A stretch of DNA of 64,000 nt from Streptomyces sp. S465 (lineage in GTDB: Bacteria > Actinomycetota > Actinomycetes > Streptomycetales > Streptomycetaceae), in contig NZ_CP114036.1 in assembly GCF_026898115.1 (NCBI RefSeq), positions 4,086,001-4,150,000 of the forward strand, in the 5' to 3' direction. Shown piece by piece: positions 17,593 to 25,965 of this stretch. A program made the position numbers and the translations under genes. The notes beneath the pieces were generated by a model. The model saw only the letters and a program-made list of their open reading frames with translations. It ran no database searches and was not told the origin of the DNA. Positions within the stretch are counted from its first letter, which is position 1, and every line of letters begins with the position of its first letter.

Positions 17593-18187
17593 GGCTGTGT
17601 CCCTCCTTCGCCCCTCCCCGTCACAGGCGCTGTCAGGCGTTTTTACGGTGGCGGCCGCCGGGCGGATGCCCGGCGGCGGGTGCCGGGCCGCCGGGCGGTG
17701 CCCGGTGAAGGCCGCCGGGTGGTGCCCGGGAAGGCCACCGGGCCGTTCCCGGTGAAGCCCACCGGGCGGTGCCCGACGAAGCCCACCGGGCCGTTCCCGG
17801 CCGAGCCGCCGGGCGGTCCGGGCGGCTCAGCGCCGCCGGATGGTCCGGGCGACTCCCCGCGAGCGCCGCCGGGCGGTCCCGGACGACTCCCCGCGAGCGC
17901 CGCCGGGCGGTCCCGGTGAAGCCGTAGGCGAGGGTGTTCCCCGGCGAAAAACGCTCTGCGCCCCGAATGCCGTCCACCGCAGGCAGTAAAACGTCCCCGT
18001 TCGGGTGATATCCCGTCCCCTGCGCCACACCCGCCCCCGTAGGTCGTTAACGTGTACCGCCCACACGCCCAGCCCACGTCTCCCACGCATCTCCCGGGTC
18101 ATCCGGTCCCGGGCGTCCGACCCCGGATCCCCGGCCCCGGATCCCCGATCCGATGCGTGCCCCACGCGTGTCCGAGGAGTCCACTGC
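17593..18187. other. 595-bp spacer, mostly tandem repeats
   Basis: The hexosaminidase leader and an internal repeat block (17687-17920, listed separately) occupy the left half. From about 17930 to 18187 the DNA is ordinary upstream sequence of the OHCU-like gene, with one 17-bp direct repeat next to its start codon. I see no intact gene; long readings on the minus strand simply translate the repeats. Confidence 0.7.
17687..17920. repeat. 24-bp and ~34-bp tandem repeats
   Basis: Five units of 23-24 bp (starts 17687, 17711, 17734, 17758, 17782) follow the pattern GCCCACCGGGCGGTGCCCG plus a GAAG end. They are followed by about three ~34-bp units sharing CCGCCGGGCGGTCC and ACTCCCCGCGAGCG. CCGGGCGG and related dyads recur in each unit. 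Confidence 0.85.
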
Positions 18188-18203
18188 GTGTCCGAGGAGT
18201 CCA
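18168..18203 (+). repeat. Direct repeat that supplies the ribosome site of the OHCU-like gene
   Basis: GTGTCCGAGGAGTCCAC occurs at 18168-18184 and again at 18188-18204 (shared to within a base). Only the second GTG is in frame. The GAGGAG of the first copy then lies about 10 bp before it, so the duplication appears to have created or reinforced the Shine-Dalgarno sequence. Confidence 0.7.
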
Positions 18204-18751
18204 CGCTGTCCAGGTCCAGGTCCAGGCCCCGCGCCACGGCTTCCCGCCTCGGCCGGCTCAACGACGCCCCCGCCGGCGCGGCCGAGGCCGCGTTCCTCTC
18301 CTGTTGCGGCAGCCGCCGCTGGGCCCGGCTGATCGCGGCCCACCGCCCGTATCCCGATCTGGAGGCGCTGCTGGCCGCCGGGGACGAGGCCAGCTATGAC
18401 CTCACCGCCGCCGATCTGGACGAGGCGCTCGCGGACGAGTCGGTCGTCGGTCATGAGCTGCCGCCCGCGCATGGCCTGGGGGCGCTCGCCGCCCACACCG
18501 CGCTCCGGGCCGCCCATGACGCGTACGAGCATCGTTTCGGTCACGTTTTCGTCATCTGCCTGGATGGTCTGCGGCCCGAGGAGCGGCTCGACCGGCTGCT
18601 CACCGGAATCCGGGACCGGCTGGGCAACGACCGGGAGAAGGAGCGGGACAACACGGCCGAGGAGCTGCGCCGCATCGCCCGCGCCAGGCTCGTCCGACTG
18701 GCCGCCAACCTGCCCCATTCGCCGGACATGCCCGGGTTTCGCATCGCGTGA
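18188..18751 (+). CDS. OHCU decarboxylase-like protein, probably non-catalytic
   Basis: A 187-residue helical protein matching the 2-oxo-4-hydroxy-4-carboxy-5-ureidoimidazoline decarboxylase fold (ureide pathway). The opening FLSCCGSRRWARLIAAHRPYPD, in pieces FLSCCGSRRWA and HRPYPD, and the end YEHRFGHVFVICLDGL plus DRLGNDREKERDNTAEELRRI are characteristic. The catalytic HPRIG motif is replaced by ESVVG, and the following Glu-Gln active-site pair is absent, so decarboxylase activity is doubtful. No allantoin or urate genes are near. I chose the GTG at 18188 for its spacing to GAGGAG. It lies upstream of sdhC on the same strand with a 156-bp gap. Confidence 0.7.
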   Translation: MSEESTLSRSRSRPRATASRLGRLNDAPAGAAEAAFLSCCGSRRWARLIAAHRPYPDLEALLAAGDEASYDLTAADLDEALADESVVGHELPPAHGLGALAAHTALRAAHDAYEHRFGHVFVICLDGLRPEERLDRLLTGIRDRLGNDREKERDNTAEELRRIARARLVRLAANLPHSPDMPGFRIA

Positions 18752-18907
18752 TCGCCCGTACGTGCTTGATTGATCACACCTGAGCCCCCAGGAGCAACCC
18801 ACCGACAGCACGTCGGTACCATGGCCAGGGCCGGTGGACCGTACCCGGCCGGGCCCGACCGACCGTGAAGCCGGCAGGCCCCAATCCCGCTTCCGGAGGG
18901 TTTTTCC

Positions 18908-19288
18908 GTGCCGGCTGGAACGCTGTATCGCGGCCGGGAAGGCATGTGGTCCTGGGTGGCTCACCGAGTCACCGGCGTCCTCATCTTCTTCTTCCTGTTC
19001 GTACATGTGCTGGACACCTCGCTGGTCCGCGTCTCGCCCGAGGCGTACGACGACGTGGTCGCCACTTACAAGAATCCCGTCGTGAACCTGATGGAGTACG
19101 GCCTCGTGGCCGCCATCCTGTTTCACGCCCTCAACGGCCTTCGCGTCATCGCCGTCGACTTCTGGTCCAAGGGGGCGAAGTACCAGCGCCAGATGCTCTG
19201 GGCCGTCGTCGGTGTCTGGGTCGTGCTGATGGCCGGTGCCTTCTACCCGGTCCTCCAGCACTCGCTGCGCGAACTGTTCGGGAGCTGA
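18908..19288 (+). CDS. sdhC: Succinate dehydrogenase cytochrome b556 subunit
   Basis: A 126-residue membrane subunit with three hydrophobic helices. It carries the SdhC signature SWVAHRVTGVLIFFFLFVHVLD, in pieces WVAHRVTGVL and FFFLFVHVLD, and LFHALNGLRVIAVDF, whose histidines ligate haem. It anchors the dehydrogenase and helps reduce menaquinone. The GTG start has CCGGAGGG 9 bp upstream. It is first of the four-gene sdhCDAB operon; sdhD begins 5 bp after its stop. Confidence 0.95.
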   Translation: MPAGTLYRGREGMWSWVAHRVTGVLIFFFLFVHVLDTSLVRVSPEAYDDVVATYKNPVVNLMEYGLVAAILFHALNGLRVIAVDFWSKGAKYQRQMLWAVVGVWVVLMAGAFYPVLQHSLRELFGS

Positions 19289-19293
19289 CGCAC

Positions 19294-19764
19294 ATGTCCG
19301 CCGAGACCACCACCCCCGCGAGCGACCCGGTCACCGGGTACGACGTGGATCATCCGGCCCCGGTCATCGAACCGCCGCGGGCCCGTACCCGCAAGACGCC
19401 CAGGGCGACCCGTACGAACTTCGAGATGTACGGCTGGCTGTTCATGCGCCTGTCCGGCATCCTGCTGGTCGTCCTGGTCCTGGGCCATCTGCTGATCCAG
19501 CTGGTCCTGGACGGCGGCGTCACCAAGATCGGCTTCGCCTTCGTGGCCGGCCGCTGGGCCTCGCCGTTCTGGCAGGCATGGGATCTGATCATGCTCTGGC
19601 TCGCCACGCTGCACGGCGCGAACGGCCTGCGCACGATCATCAACGACTACGCGGAGCGGGACACCACCCGCCTGTGGCTGAAGGCGCTGCTCTACACGGC
19701 GGCGACGTTCACCATCGTGCTCGGCACTCTGGTGATCTTCACCTTCGACCCGAACATCCGCTAG
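19294..19764 (+). CDS. sdhD: Succinate dehydrogenase membrane anchor subunit
   Basis: A 156-residue protein with a polar N-terminal extension of about 50 residues and three transmembrane helices (LMRLSGILLVVLVLGHLLI-like, ASPFWQAWDLIMLWLATLHG, and a final ATFTIVLGTLVIFTF). HGANGLRTIINDY in the second loop is the haem/quinone-side signature. The ATG at 19294 follows the sdhC stop by 5 bp, as usual in this operon. It works with SdhC to bind the SdhAB catalytic dimer. Confidence 0.94.
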   Translation: MSAETTTPASDPVTGYDVDHPAPVIEPPRARTRKTPRATRTNFEMYGWLFMRLSGILLVVLVLGHLLIQLVLDGGVTKIGFAFVAGRWASPFWQAWDLIMLWLATLHGANGLRTIINDYAERDTTRLWLKALLYTAATFTIVLGTLVIFTFDPNIR

Positions 19765-19788
19765 GCCCCGGGGCTGAGGTATCCACTC

Positions 19789-21543
19789 ATGAAGATCCAT
19801 AAGTACGACACCGTCATCGTCGGCGCCGGCGGAGCCGGAATGCGCGCGGCCATCGAGTCGACCAAGCGCAGCCGCACCGCGGTGCTCACCAAGCTCTACC
19901 CGACCCGCTCCCACACCGGCGCGGCGCAGGGCGGCATGGCCGCCGCCCTCGCCAACGTCGAGGAGGACAACTGGGAGTGGCACACCTTCGACACCATCAA
20001 GGGCGGTGACTACCTGGTCGACCAGGACGCCGCCGAGATCCTGGCGAAGGAGGCCATCGACTCCGTCCTCGACCTGGAGAAGATGGGCCTGCCGTTCAAC
20101 CGCACCCCGGACGGCACCATCGACCAGCGCCGCTTCGGCGGCCACAGCCGCAACCACGGCGAGGCCCCGGTCCGCCGGTCCTGCTACGCCTCGGACCGCA
20201 CCGGCCACATGATCCTCCAGACGCTGTACCAGAACTGCGTCAAGGAGGGTGTGGAGTTCTTCAACGAGTTCTACGTCCTGGACCTGCTGCTCCCCGAGAT
20301 CGACGGGGTCAAGCGCACCGCCGGTGTGGTGGCCTATGAGCTGGCCACCGGTGAGCTGCACATCTTCCAGGCGAAGTCCGTCATCTTCGCCTCGGGCGGC
20401 TGCGGCAAGTTCTTCAAGGTGACCTCCAACGCGCACACCCTCACCGGTGACGGCCAGGCGGTCGCCTACCGGCGCGGGCTGCCGCTGGAGGACATGGAGT
20501 TCTTCCAGTTCCACCCGACCGGCATCTGGCGCATGGGCATCCTGCTGACGGAGGGCGCCCGCGGTGAGGGCGGCATCCTCCGCAACAAGGACGGCGAGCG
20601 CTTCATGGAGAAGTACGCGCCGGTCATGAAGGACCTCGCCTCGCGTGACGTGGTCTCCCGCTCCATCTACACGGAGATCCGCGAGGGCCGCGGCTGCGGC
20701 CCCCAGGGCGACCACGTCTACCTGGACCTGACCCACCTGCCGCCGGAGCAGCTGGACGCCAAGCTGCCCGACATCACCGAGTTCGCGCGGACGTACCTGG
20801 GCATCGAGCCGTACACGGACCCGATCCCGATCCAGCCGACCGCGCACTACACGATGGGCGGCATCCCCACCAACGTCCAGGGCGAGGTGCTGGCGGACAA
20901 CGACACCGTCGTCCCCGGCCTGTACGCGGCCGGTGAGGTCGCCTGTGTCTCGGTGCACGGCGCCAACCGCCTGGGCACCAACTCGCTGCTCGACATCAAC
21001 GTCTTCGGCCGCCGGGCGGGCATCGCCGCCGCGGAGTACGCCGCCAAGGCCGACTTCGTCGAGCTCCCGGAGGACCCGGCCGGGTTCGTCCGCGACCAGG
21101 TGGAGAACCTGCGCGACGCCACCGGCACCGAGCGGGTCACCGAGGTCCGCAAGGCGCTCCAGGAGACCATGGACAAGAACGTCATGGTCTTCCGCACCGA
21201 GCAGACGCTCAAGGAGGCCGTCGAGGAGATCGGCCACCTGCGCGAGCGCTACAAGAACGTCAGCGTCCAGGACAAGGGCAAGCGGTTCAACACCGATCTG
21301 CTGGAAGCCATCGAGCTGGGCAACCTGCTCGACCTGGCCGAGGTCATGGCCATCTCGGCGCTGGCCCGCAAGGAGTCGCGCGGCGGCCACTACCGCGAGG
21401 ACTACCCGAACCGCGACGACGTCAACTTCATGCGGCACACCATGGCGTACCGAGAGGTGGGCGCGGACGGCTCCGAGTCCATCCGCCTCGACTACAAGCC
21501 GGTCGTGCAGACCCGCTACCAGCCGATGGAGCGTAAGTACTGA
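19789..21543 (+). CDS. sdhA: Succinate dehydrogenase flavoprotein subunit
   Basis: A 584-residue flavoprotein that oxidises succinate to fumarate. Visible elements are the N-terminal dinucleotide fold VIVGAGGAGMRAAI, the covalent FAD histidine region RSHTGAAQGGMAAAL, the substrate site HPTGIWRMG with the following Arg, and the conserved HGANRLGTNSLLDINVFGRR, in pieces HGANRLGTNSLLD and VFGRR. Length and motif order are standard. ATG start at 19789, 24 bp after sdhD. Its stop overlaps the sdhB start (TGATG), which couples synthesis of the two soluble subunits. Confidence 0.97.
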   Translation: MKIHKYDTVIVGAGGAGMRAAIESTKRSRTAVLTKLYPTRSHTGAAQGGMAAALANVEEDNWEWHTFDTIKGGDYLVDQDAAEILAKEAIDSVLDLEKMGLPFNRTPDGTIDQRRFGGHSRNHGEAPVRRSCYASDRTGHMILQTLYQNCVKEGVEFFNEFYVLDLLLPEIDGVKRTAGVVAYELATGELHIFQAKSVIFASGGCGKFFKVTSNAHTLTGDGQAVAYRRGLPLEDMEFFQFHPTGIWRMGILLTEGARGEGGILRNKDGERFMEKYAPVMKDLASRDVVSRSIYTEIREGRGCGPQGDHVYLDLTHLPPEQLDAKLPDITEFARTYLGIEPYTDPIPIQPTAHYTMGGIPTNVQGEVLADNDTVVPGLYAAGEVACVSVHGANRLGTNSLLDINVFGRRAGIAAAEYAAKADFVELPEDPAGFVRDQVENLRDATGTERVTEVRKALQETMDKNVMVFRTEQTLKEAVEEIGHLRERYKNVSVQDKGKRFNTDLLEAIELGNLLDLAEVMAISALARKESRGGHYREDYPNRDDVNFMRHTMAYREVGADGSESIRLDYKPVVQTRYQPMERKY

Positions 21544-22334
21544 TGAGCACCCCCACGCTTGAGAAGTCCGACCAGGCCCCCGAGGCGGCCGACGCCACCG
21601 CCTCGCACCTGATCACCGTCACCTTCCGGATCCGGCGCTTCAACCCGGAGGTCTCGGACCAGGCGGTCTGGGAGGACTTCCAGATCGACATCGATCCCAA
21701 GGAGCGCGTCCTCGACGGTCTCCACAAGATCAAGTGGGACCTGGACGGCACCCTGACCTTCCGCCGCTCCTGCGCCCACGGCATCTGCGGGTCCGACGCC
21801 ATGCGGATCAACGGCCGCAACCGGCTGGCCTGCAAGACGCTGATCAAGGACATCACTGATATCCACGATGGGAAGGGGTCGAAGCCCATCACGGTCGAGC
21901 CCATCAAGGGACTTGCGGTCCTCAAGGACCTGGTCGTGGACATGGAGCCGTTCTTCCAGGCGTACCGCGATGTGATGCCCTTCCTGATCACGACGGGCAA
22001 CGAGCCGACGCGCGAGCGGCTCCAGTCCGCCGAGGACCGGGAGCGGTTCGACGACACCACCAAGTGCATCCTGTGCGCCGCGTGCACCTCGTCGTGCCCG
22101 GTGTTCTGGAACGACGGCCAGTACTTCGGCCCGGCGGCGATCGTCAACGCGCACCGCTTCATCTTCGACTCCCGCGACGAGGGCGGTGAGCAGCGGCTGG
22201 AGATCCTGAACGACAAGGACGGCGTCTGGCGCTGCCGCACCACCTTCAACTGCACCGAGGCGTGCCCGCGCGGCATCGAGGTCACCAAGGCCATCCAGGA
22301 GGTCAAGCGCGCTCTGATCACGCGCCGCTTCTGA
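21543..22334 (+). CDS. sdhB: Succinate dehydrogenase iron-sulfur subunit
   Basis: A 263-residue electron-transfer subunit. The [2Fe-2S] ligands lie in SCAHGICGSDAM and a following LAC. The [4Fe-4S] ligands are CILCAACTSSCP and the [3Fe-4S] ligands include CTEACPRGIEV. It carries electrons from the SdhA flavin to quinone in SdhCD. It is last in the operon. DNA just after the stop repeats its own end (a ~21-bp unit with CGCGCCTGCTCCTGAG), and a terminator follows about 65 bp on. Confidence 0.97.
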   Translation: MSTPTLEKSDQAPEAADATASHLITVTFRIRRFNPEVSDQAVWEDFQIDIDPKERVLDGLHKIKWDLDGTLTFRRSCAHGICGSDAMRINGRNRLACKTLIKDITDIHDGKGSKPITVEPIKGLAVLKDLVVDMEPFFQAYRDVMPFLITTGNEPTRERLQSAEDRERFDDTTKCILCAACTSSCPVFWNDGQYFGPAAIVNAHRFIFDSRDEGGEQRLEILNDKDGVWRCRTTFNCTEACPRGIEVTKAIQEVKRALITRRF

Positions 22335-22397
22335 GCCTGCTGCCGCGCCTGCTCCTGAGGCTTCCGCGCCTGCTTCTGCGCCACGGAGCCGAGTGGG

Positions 22398-22447
22398 CGA
22401 GGGCCCCGCTTCCCGGACTGTCGGACGGTCCGGGGGCGGGGCCCTCG
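22398..22447. terminator. Terminator of the sdhCDAB operon
   Basis: Arms 22398-22409 (CGAGGGCCCCGC) and 22436-22447 are perfectly complementary. The loop contains a second small dyad, CCGGACtgtcggacGGTCCGG. Confidence 0.85.
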
Positions 22448-22517
22448 TCGTATCCGCCCTCGTCGCATCAAGAGCCATACGCAGCTATGCGCAGCCATGC
22501 GCAGCTATGCACCCCAC

Positions 22518-22550
22518 GTATACACGCGATGTATACACATGGCGTATAGT
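22518..22550 (+). promoter_or_regulatory. 7-5-7 dyad and -10 box before the VanZ-RDD gene
   Basis: GTATACA-N5-TGTATAC (22518-22536) is a perfect 7-bp inverted repeat with a 5-bp centre. It is followed by a -10-like TATAGT (22545-22550) only 7 bp before the ATG at 22558. The dyad covers the -35 zone. This looks like a repressor site on a promoter whose transcript would begin at or next to the start codon. Confidence 0.6.
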
Positions 22551-22557
22551 CCTCCGC

Positions 22558-23880
22558 ATGGCCACCGCCTACCTTCTGCCGATCAAGACGGCCGCCGCCC
22601 TCTTCCCGCTGCTGGCAATCGTGTTGCTGCTGCCGACGGCCGTCCTCCTGTACCGCCGTTACGGCGTGATGTCCCCGGGGCGGACGCTGTCGCTCTACGG
22701 CTTCCTCTACTACCTGCTCACGGCCTACTGCATGACGATCGTGCCGCTGCCGAAGCAGACCACCGACATGTGCGAGCGGTTCGCACTCGTGGCCCATCCG
22801 CAGTGGACGCCCGGGAACACCTTCAGCGACATCTGGAAGGAGGCGCACCACAAGATCGGCCTCAACGCGCTGATCCTCCAGAACCCCGCCGTCGCCGGAG
22901 CCGTCTTCAACCTGCTGCTGCTCCTGCCGCTCGGGGTCTTCCTGCGCTACCACTTCGGGCGCTCGCTGCGCAGCACCGCCGGCATCGGTTTCGCGGTCTC
23001 GCTGTCCTTCGAGCTGACGCAGTGGACCGGGGTGTGGGGCCTCTACAACTGCCCGTACCGCCTCTTCGACGTGGACGACCTGATCATCAACACCTCGGGA
23101 GCGGTGATCGGCTGGCTGCTGGCCGGGCCGGTCGCGCGGATGCTGCCCACGCTGGAGACGCTGGACGGACGGGCGCTGGCGGCGCGCCCGGTGCCGTTCG
23201 GACGGCGGTTGACCGCACTCGTCGTCGATATGGCCGGATATGGCGTGACGGCGGTGTTCACCGCCGCCGTGCTGACCGCGCGCGGCGGCACGGGTCCGTC
23301 GTGGCTGCCCGTCGTGGTCTTCGTGGCCTGGTTCGTCCTGCTGCCGCTGGCCACCGGCGCGACACCCGGGAAACGGCTGTTGCTGCTGCGACTGGTCGCG
23401 GACGACGGCGGCCCGCTGGTGGCCTGGCGGCTGACCCTGAGGGCGCTGCTGCTGGGGGCGTTGGTGATGCCGTTCCTGTCGGGGCTGTTCCTGGCCGTGC
23501 TGACCCTGATGAACGAGCCCTGGCCCTCCGACCTGTTCACCACCGTCCACGACTCGGGTGCCCAGGGCATGGCGGCGGTCCTCAGCGCGCTCAGCCCCGC
23601 CCAGCTGCTCGCCGTAACGGCCGGGTTCACGCTGACCGCGATCTGCGTCCACAAGACGCTGCGTCACCCGGACCGGCTCGCCCCGCACGACCGCGTCTCG
23701 GGCATTCGCAACGCCACGCTCCCGCACAAGCGCGCCGTACGGGCCACCGACCGGTCCGCTCCCATCGCGGTGGAGCCGGTGGAGCGAGCGGCCGACGACG
23801 CACCGGCGAGCGATCGGGAGCGTACACCGGGCGCCACCGTTCCGGCGGAGGGTCAGCGGTCGGCCACCGGCTCCGGCTGA
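22558..23880 (+). CDS. VanZ-RDD fusion membrane protein
   Basis: A 440-residue membrane protein. The N-terminal half (about 10-190) is VanZ-like, with LNLLLLLPLGVFLRYHFGRS-like and FELTQWTGVWGLYNCPYRLFDVDDLIINTSGAVIG segments (read in pieces). The middle (about 205-350) is an RDD domain starting RRLTALVVDMAGYG and with GATPGKRLLLLRLV. The last ~80 residues are a polar tail. VanZ family members can raise teicoplanin resistance, but most housekeeping members have no assigned role; RDD domains are transporter-like of unknown substrate. No vanHAX or regulator genes are nearby. The ATG lacks a Shine-Dalgarno sequence, consistent with a leaderless message. Confidence 0.85.
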   Translation: MATAYLLPIKTAAALFPLLAIVLLLPTAVLLYRRYGVMSPGRTLSLYGFLYYLLTAYCMTIVPLPKQTTDMCERFALVAHPQWTPGNTFSDIWKEAHHKIGLNALILQNPAVAGAVFNLLLLLPLGVFLRYHFGRSLRSTAGIGFAVSLSFELTQWTGVWGLYNCPYRLFDVDDLIINTSGAVIGWLLAGPVARMLPTLETLDGRALAARPVPFGRRLTALVVDMAGYGVTAVFTAAVLTARGGTGPSWLPVVVFVAWFVLLPLATGATPGKRLLLLRLVADDGGPLVAWRLTLRALLLGALVMPFLSGLFLAVLTLMNEPWPSDLFTTVHDSGAQGMAAVLSALSPAQLLAVTAGFTLTAICVHKTLRHPDRLAPHDRVSGIRNATLPHKRAVRATDRSAPIAVEPVERAADDAPASDRERTPGATVPAEGQRSATGSG

Positions 23881-23943
23881 TCCGGGGCGTACGAGGCGGG
23901 CCGCGGGTGCTCGGGCGCGTGGGTGAACCGGGGACGCACGCGC

Positions 23944-25920
23944 TCAGGCGCGGGGCGAGGCCAGCTCGACCACGGTGACGTCCGGCGGCGCCCCGACCCG
24001 TACCGGCGGACCCCAGGCGCCCGCGCCACGGCTCACATAGAGCTGGGTGTCGCCATACCGGTCGAGACCGGCGGCGGTGGGGTTGGCGAGCTCGGCCACG
24101 TAGGTGCCGGGCCACAGCTGACCGCCGTGCGTGTGGCCGGACAGCTGGAGGTCGACGCCCGCCTTCACCGCGTCGTGGATCACCACCGGCTGGTGGGCGA
24201 GCAGCACGGAGGCGCGCGCGGGGTCGCGGTCGCCGAGGGCCTTGTCGAAGTCGGGGCCGTGGCCCTCGCTCTCGCCCGCGACGTCGTTCACCCCGGCGAG
24301 ATCGAAGCCGGGCAGCTCGGTGCGCTCGTTCTCCAAGGGCCGCAGACCCAGCTCGCGCACATGGTCCACCCACTGGTCGGCGCCGGAGAAGTACTCGTGG
24401 TTGCCGGTGACGAAGTAGCTGCCGTGCCGGGCGCTCAGTCGGCGCAACGGCTCGACGGCCGGGCCGAGGTCCGCCACGCTGCCGTCCACGAGGTCGCCGA
24501 CGACGGCGATGAGGTCGGGTTGGGTGCGGTTGATCGTCTCGACGACGCGCTGGGTGTGGGAGCGGCCCAGGATCGGCCCGAGGTGCATGTCGCTGACGAC
24601 GGCGATCCGGAAGCCGTGCGCCCGGCGCGGCAGCTTGGCGAGCGGCACGGTGATCCGCTTCAGCCGCGGCCCGCGCAGCACGGTGTACGCCCCGTACCCG
24701 ACCGTTCCGGCCGCCACGGTGGTGGCCGCGCCGGCCACGGTCCGCGCGACAAAGAGCCGCCGAGAGACAGCAAGCGCCTCACCGCCCGCGCGCCCCCTGT
24801 CCGCCCCATCGCCGTCAGCCGCTCCACCCGAGCTACCCAAGCCGCCCTCAGCCACCCCATCCACACTCGCCGCAGCCTCAGCCGCCCCGCCCGCGCCGCT
24901 CTCGGCCCCACCGCCCCCAGCCGCACCACCCACACTGCCCAAGCTGACCTCGACCGCCTCGCCCGCGCTCACCGCAGCCTCAGTCACACCGTCGACCCCG
25001 GCCACACCGCCCCCAGCCGCACCACCCCCGCTGCCCAAACTGCCCTCAGCCACCCGGCCCGCGCTCGCCGCAGCCTCAGCCGCCCCGCCCTTTACCGCCC
25101 CACCCGCGCCGGCCTCGGCCACACCACCCAAGCCGCCCAAGCCGCCCTCAGCCACCCCACCCGCGCTCGCCGCAGCCTCAGCCGCCCCGCCCTTTACCGC
25201 CCCACCCGCGCCGCTCTCGGCCACTCCGCCCCCAGCCGCACCACCCCCGCTGCCCAAGCCGCCCTCAGCCACCCCACCCGCGCTCGCAGCAGGCGTACCG
25301 CCCACGCCCTCCCCGGTCGCCGCCGCGTCGCGCGTCACAGCCACAGCCGCATGCCCAGCCGCATCCACACCGTCGGCCACCGTCGCCATCGCGGCCATCG
25401 CGGCCCCGGGGTCGCTCGGGAGCATCGTCGGCGAGCTGCCGCACGGCACACCGCCGGGTGCCGCCGGCCCGCCGTCGCCGTGGCTCGCGGCGGCGCCGAC
25501 CGGGCCGCCCGCGGCTGTCGGCCCGGTGGCGGCCGCGGGGACGGCCGCCGCCGGGCCCCCGGTCGACCGCACATCAGCGGACTGGGCGGACTCGGCCGGC
25601 TTGCGACCCACCCAAGCGCGCAGCAAAGGGCGGACCGCCTCGCCGACCAGTAGGGCGAGGGTCAGATACAGGAGCAGCGCGAGCCAGAGGTAGCCCGGCC
25701 AGGCCAGTGCGCGCTGGAGCGGGAAGGGCGCGCCCGCGCGGCCCGCGACCAGCGCCCCGACGCTGGTCAGCGGCAGTACGAAGGCCGCCGCCGTGCCCGT
25801 ACGGCGAGCCCATCCCCCGCGCGCCGTCGTATCGCGGACGAGCCGGCGCCACACGTACCAGTGGACTCCGGCCAGCAGACCGATGACGGCCACAGCGATC
25901 AGGACATAGAGCACGACCAT
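23944..25920 (-). CDS. Membrane metallophosphoesterase with a large Ala/Gly repeat insert
   Basis: A 658-residue protein. Three N-terminal transmembrane helices (about 1-22, 45-62, 73-95) are followed by an unusual ~230-residue Ala/Gly/Glu-rich stretch, then a further hydrophobic helix (FVARTVAGAATTVAAGTVGYG) and a calcineurin-like phosphoesterase domain from about 435. Metal ligands are seen in SDMHLGP, GDLVDG, GNHEYFSG and SGHTHGGQ. The usual relatives lack most of the repeat segment and are about 400-450 residues. It probably hydrolyses a phosphoester at the membrane face; the substrate is unknown. The ATG at 25920 begins at the first helix. It is followed on the same strand by nothing close. 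Confidence 0.85.
   Translation of the reverse strand: MVVLYVLIAVAVIGLLAGVHWYVWRRLVRDTTARGGWARRTGTAAAFVLPLTSVGALVAGRAGAPFPLQRALAWPGYLWLALLLYLTLALLVGEAVRPLLRAWVGRKPAESAQSADVRSTGGPAAAVPAAATGPTAAGGPVGAAASHGDGGPAAPGGVPCGSSPTMLPSDPGAAMAAMATVADGVDAAGHAAVAVTRDAAATGEGVGGTPAASAGGVAEGGLGSGGGAAGGGVAESGAGGAVKGGAAEAAASAGGVAEGGLGGLGGVAEAGAGGAVKGGAAEAAASAGRVAEGSLGSGGGAAGGGVAGVDGVTEAAVSAGEAVEVSLGSVGGAAGGGGAESGAGGAAEAAASVDGVAEGGLGSSGGAADGDGADRGRAGGEALAVSRRLFVARTVAGAATTVAAGTVGYGAYTVLRGPRLKRITVPLAKLPRRAHGFRIAVVSDMHLGPILGRSHTQRVVETINRTQPDLIAVVGDLVDGSVADLGPAVEPLRRLSARHGSYFVTGNHEYFSGADQWVDHVRELGLRPLENERTELPGFDLAGVNDVAGESEGHGPDFDKALGDRDPARASVLLAHQPVVIHDAVKAGVDLQLSGHTHGGQLWPGTYVAELANPTAAGLDRYGDTQLYVSRGAGAWGPPVRVGAPPDVTVVELASPRA
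24835..25290 (-). repeat. In-frame repeats encoding the Ala/Gly insert
   Basis: Repeated blocks of roughly 100 bp share CCTCAGCCGCCCCGCCCTTT and CCACCCGCGCTCGCCGCAGC. They translate as degenerate copies of ASAGGVAEGGLGSGGGAAGG and GAGGAVKGGAAEAA. All copies keep the reading frame, so expansion is in frame. Confidence 0.85.
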
Positions 25921-25965
25921 CCCCGGCCCCCTCCCCTAGCGACTACCTGGAACGGCTACGAACGG

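Noticed and set aside
17633..18028. Collagen-like minus-strand protein upstream of the hexosaminidase
   Set aside because: The reading only translates 24-bp and 34-bp repeats, has no ribosome site, and changes register between repeat classes.
19243..21438. A 731-residue minus-strand protein opposite sdhD-sdhA
   Set aside because: It is the antisense of strongly conserved sdh genes, which have GC third-position bias in the plus frame. No independent family features.
22558..23880. Vancomycin-resistance cluster
   Set aside because: Only a VanZ-like domain is present; there is no vanS/R, vanH, vanA or vanX. VanZ-RDD fusions occur in core regions.
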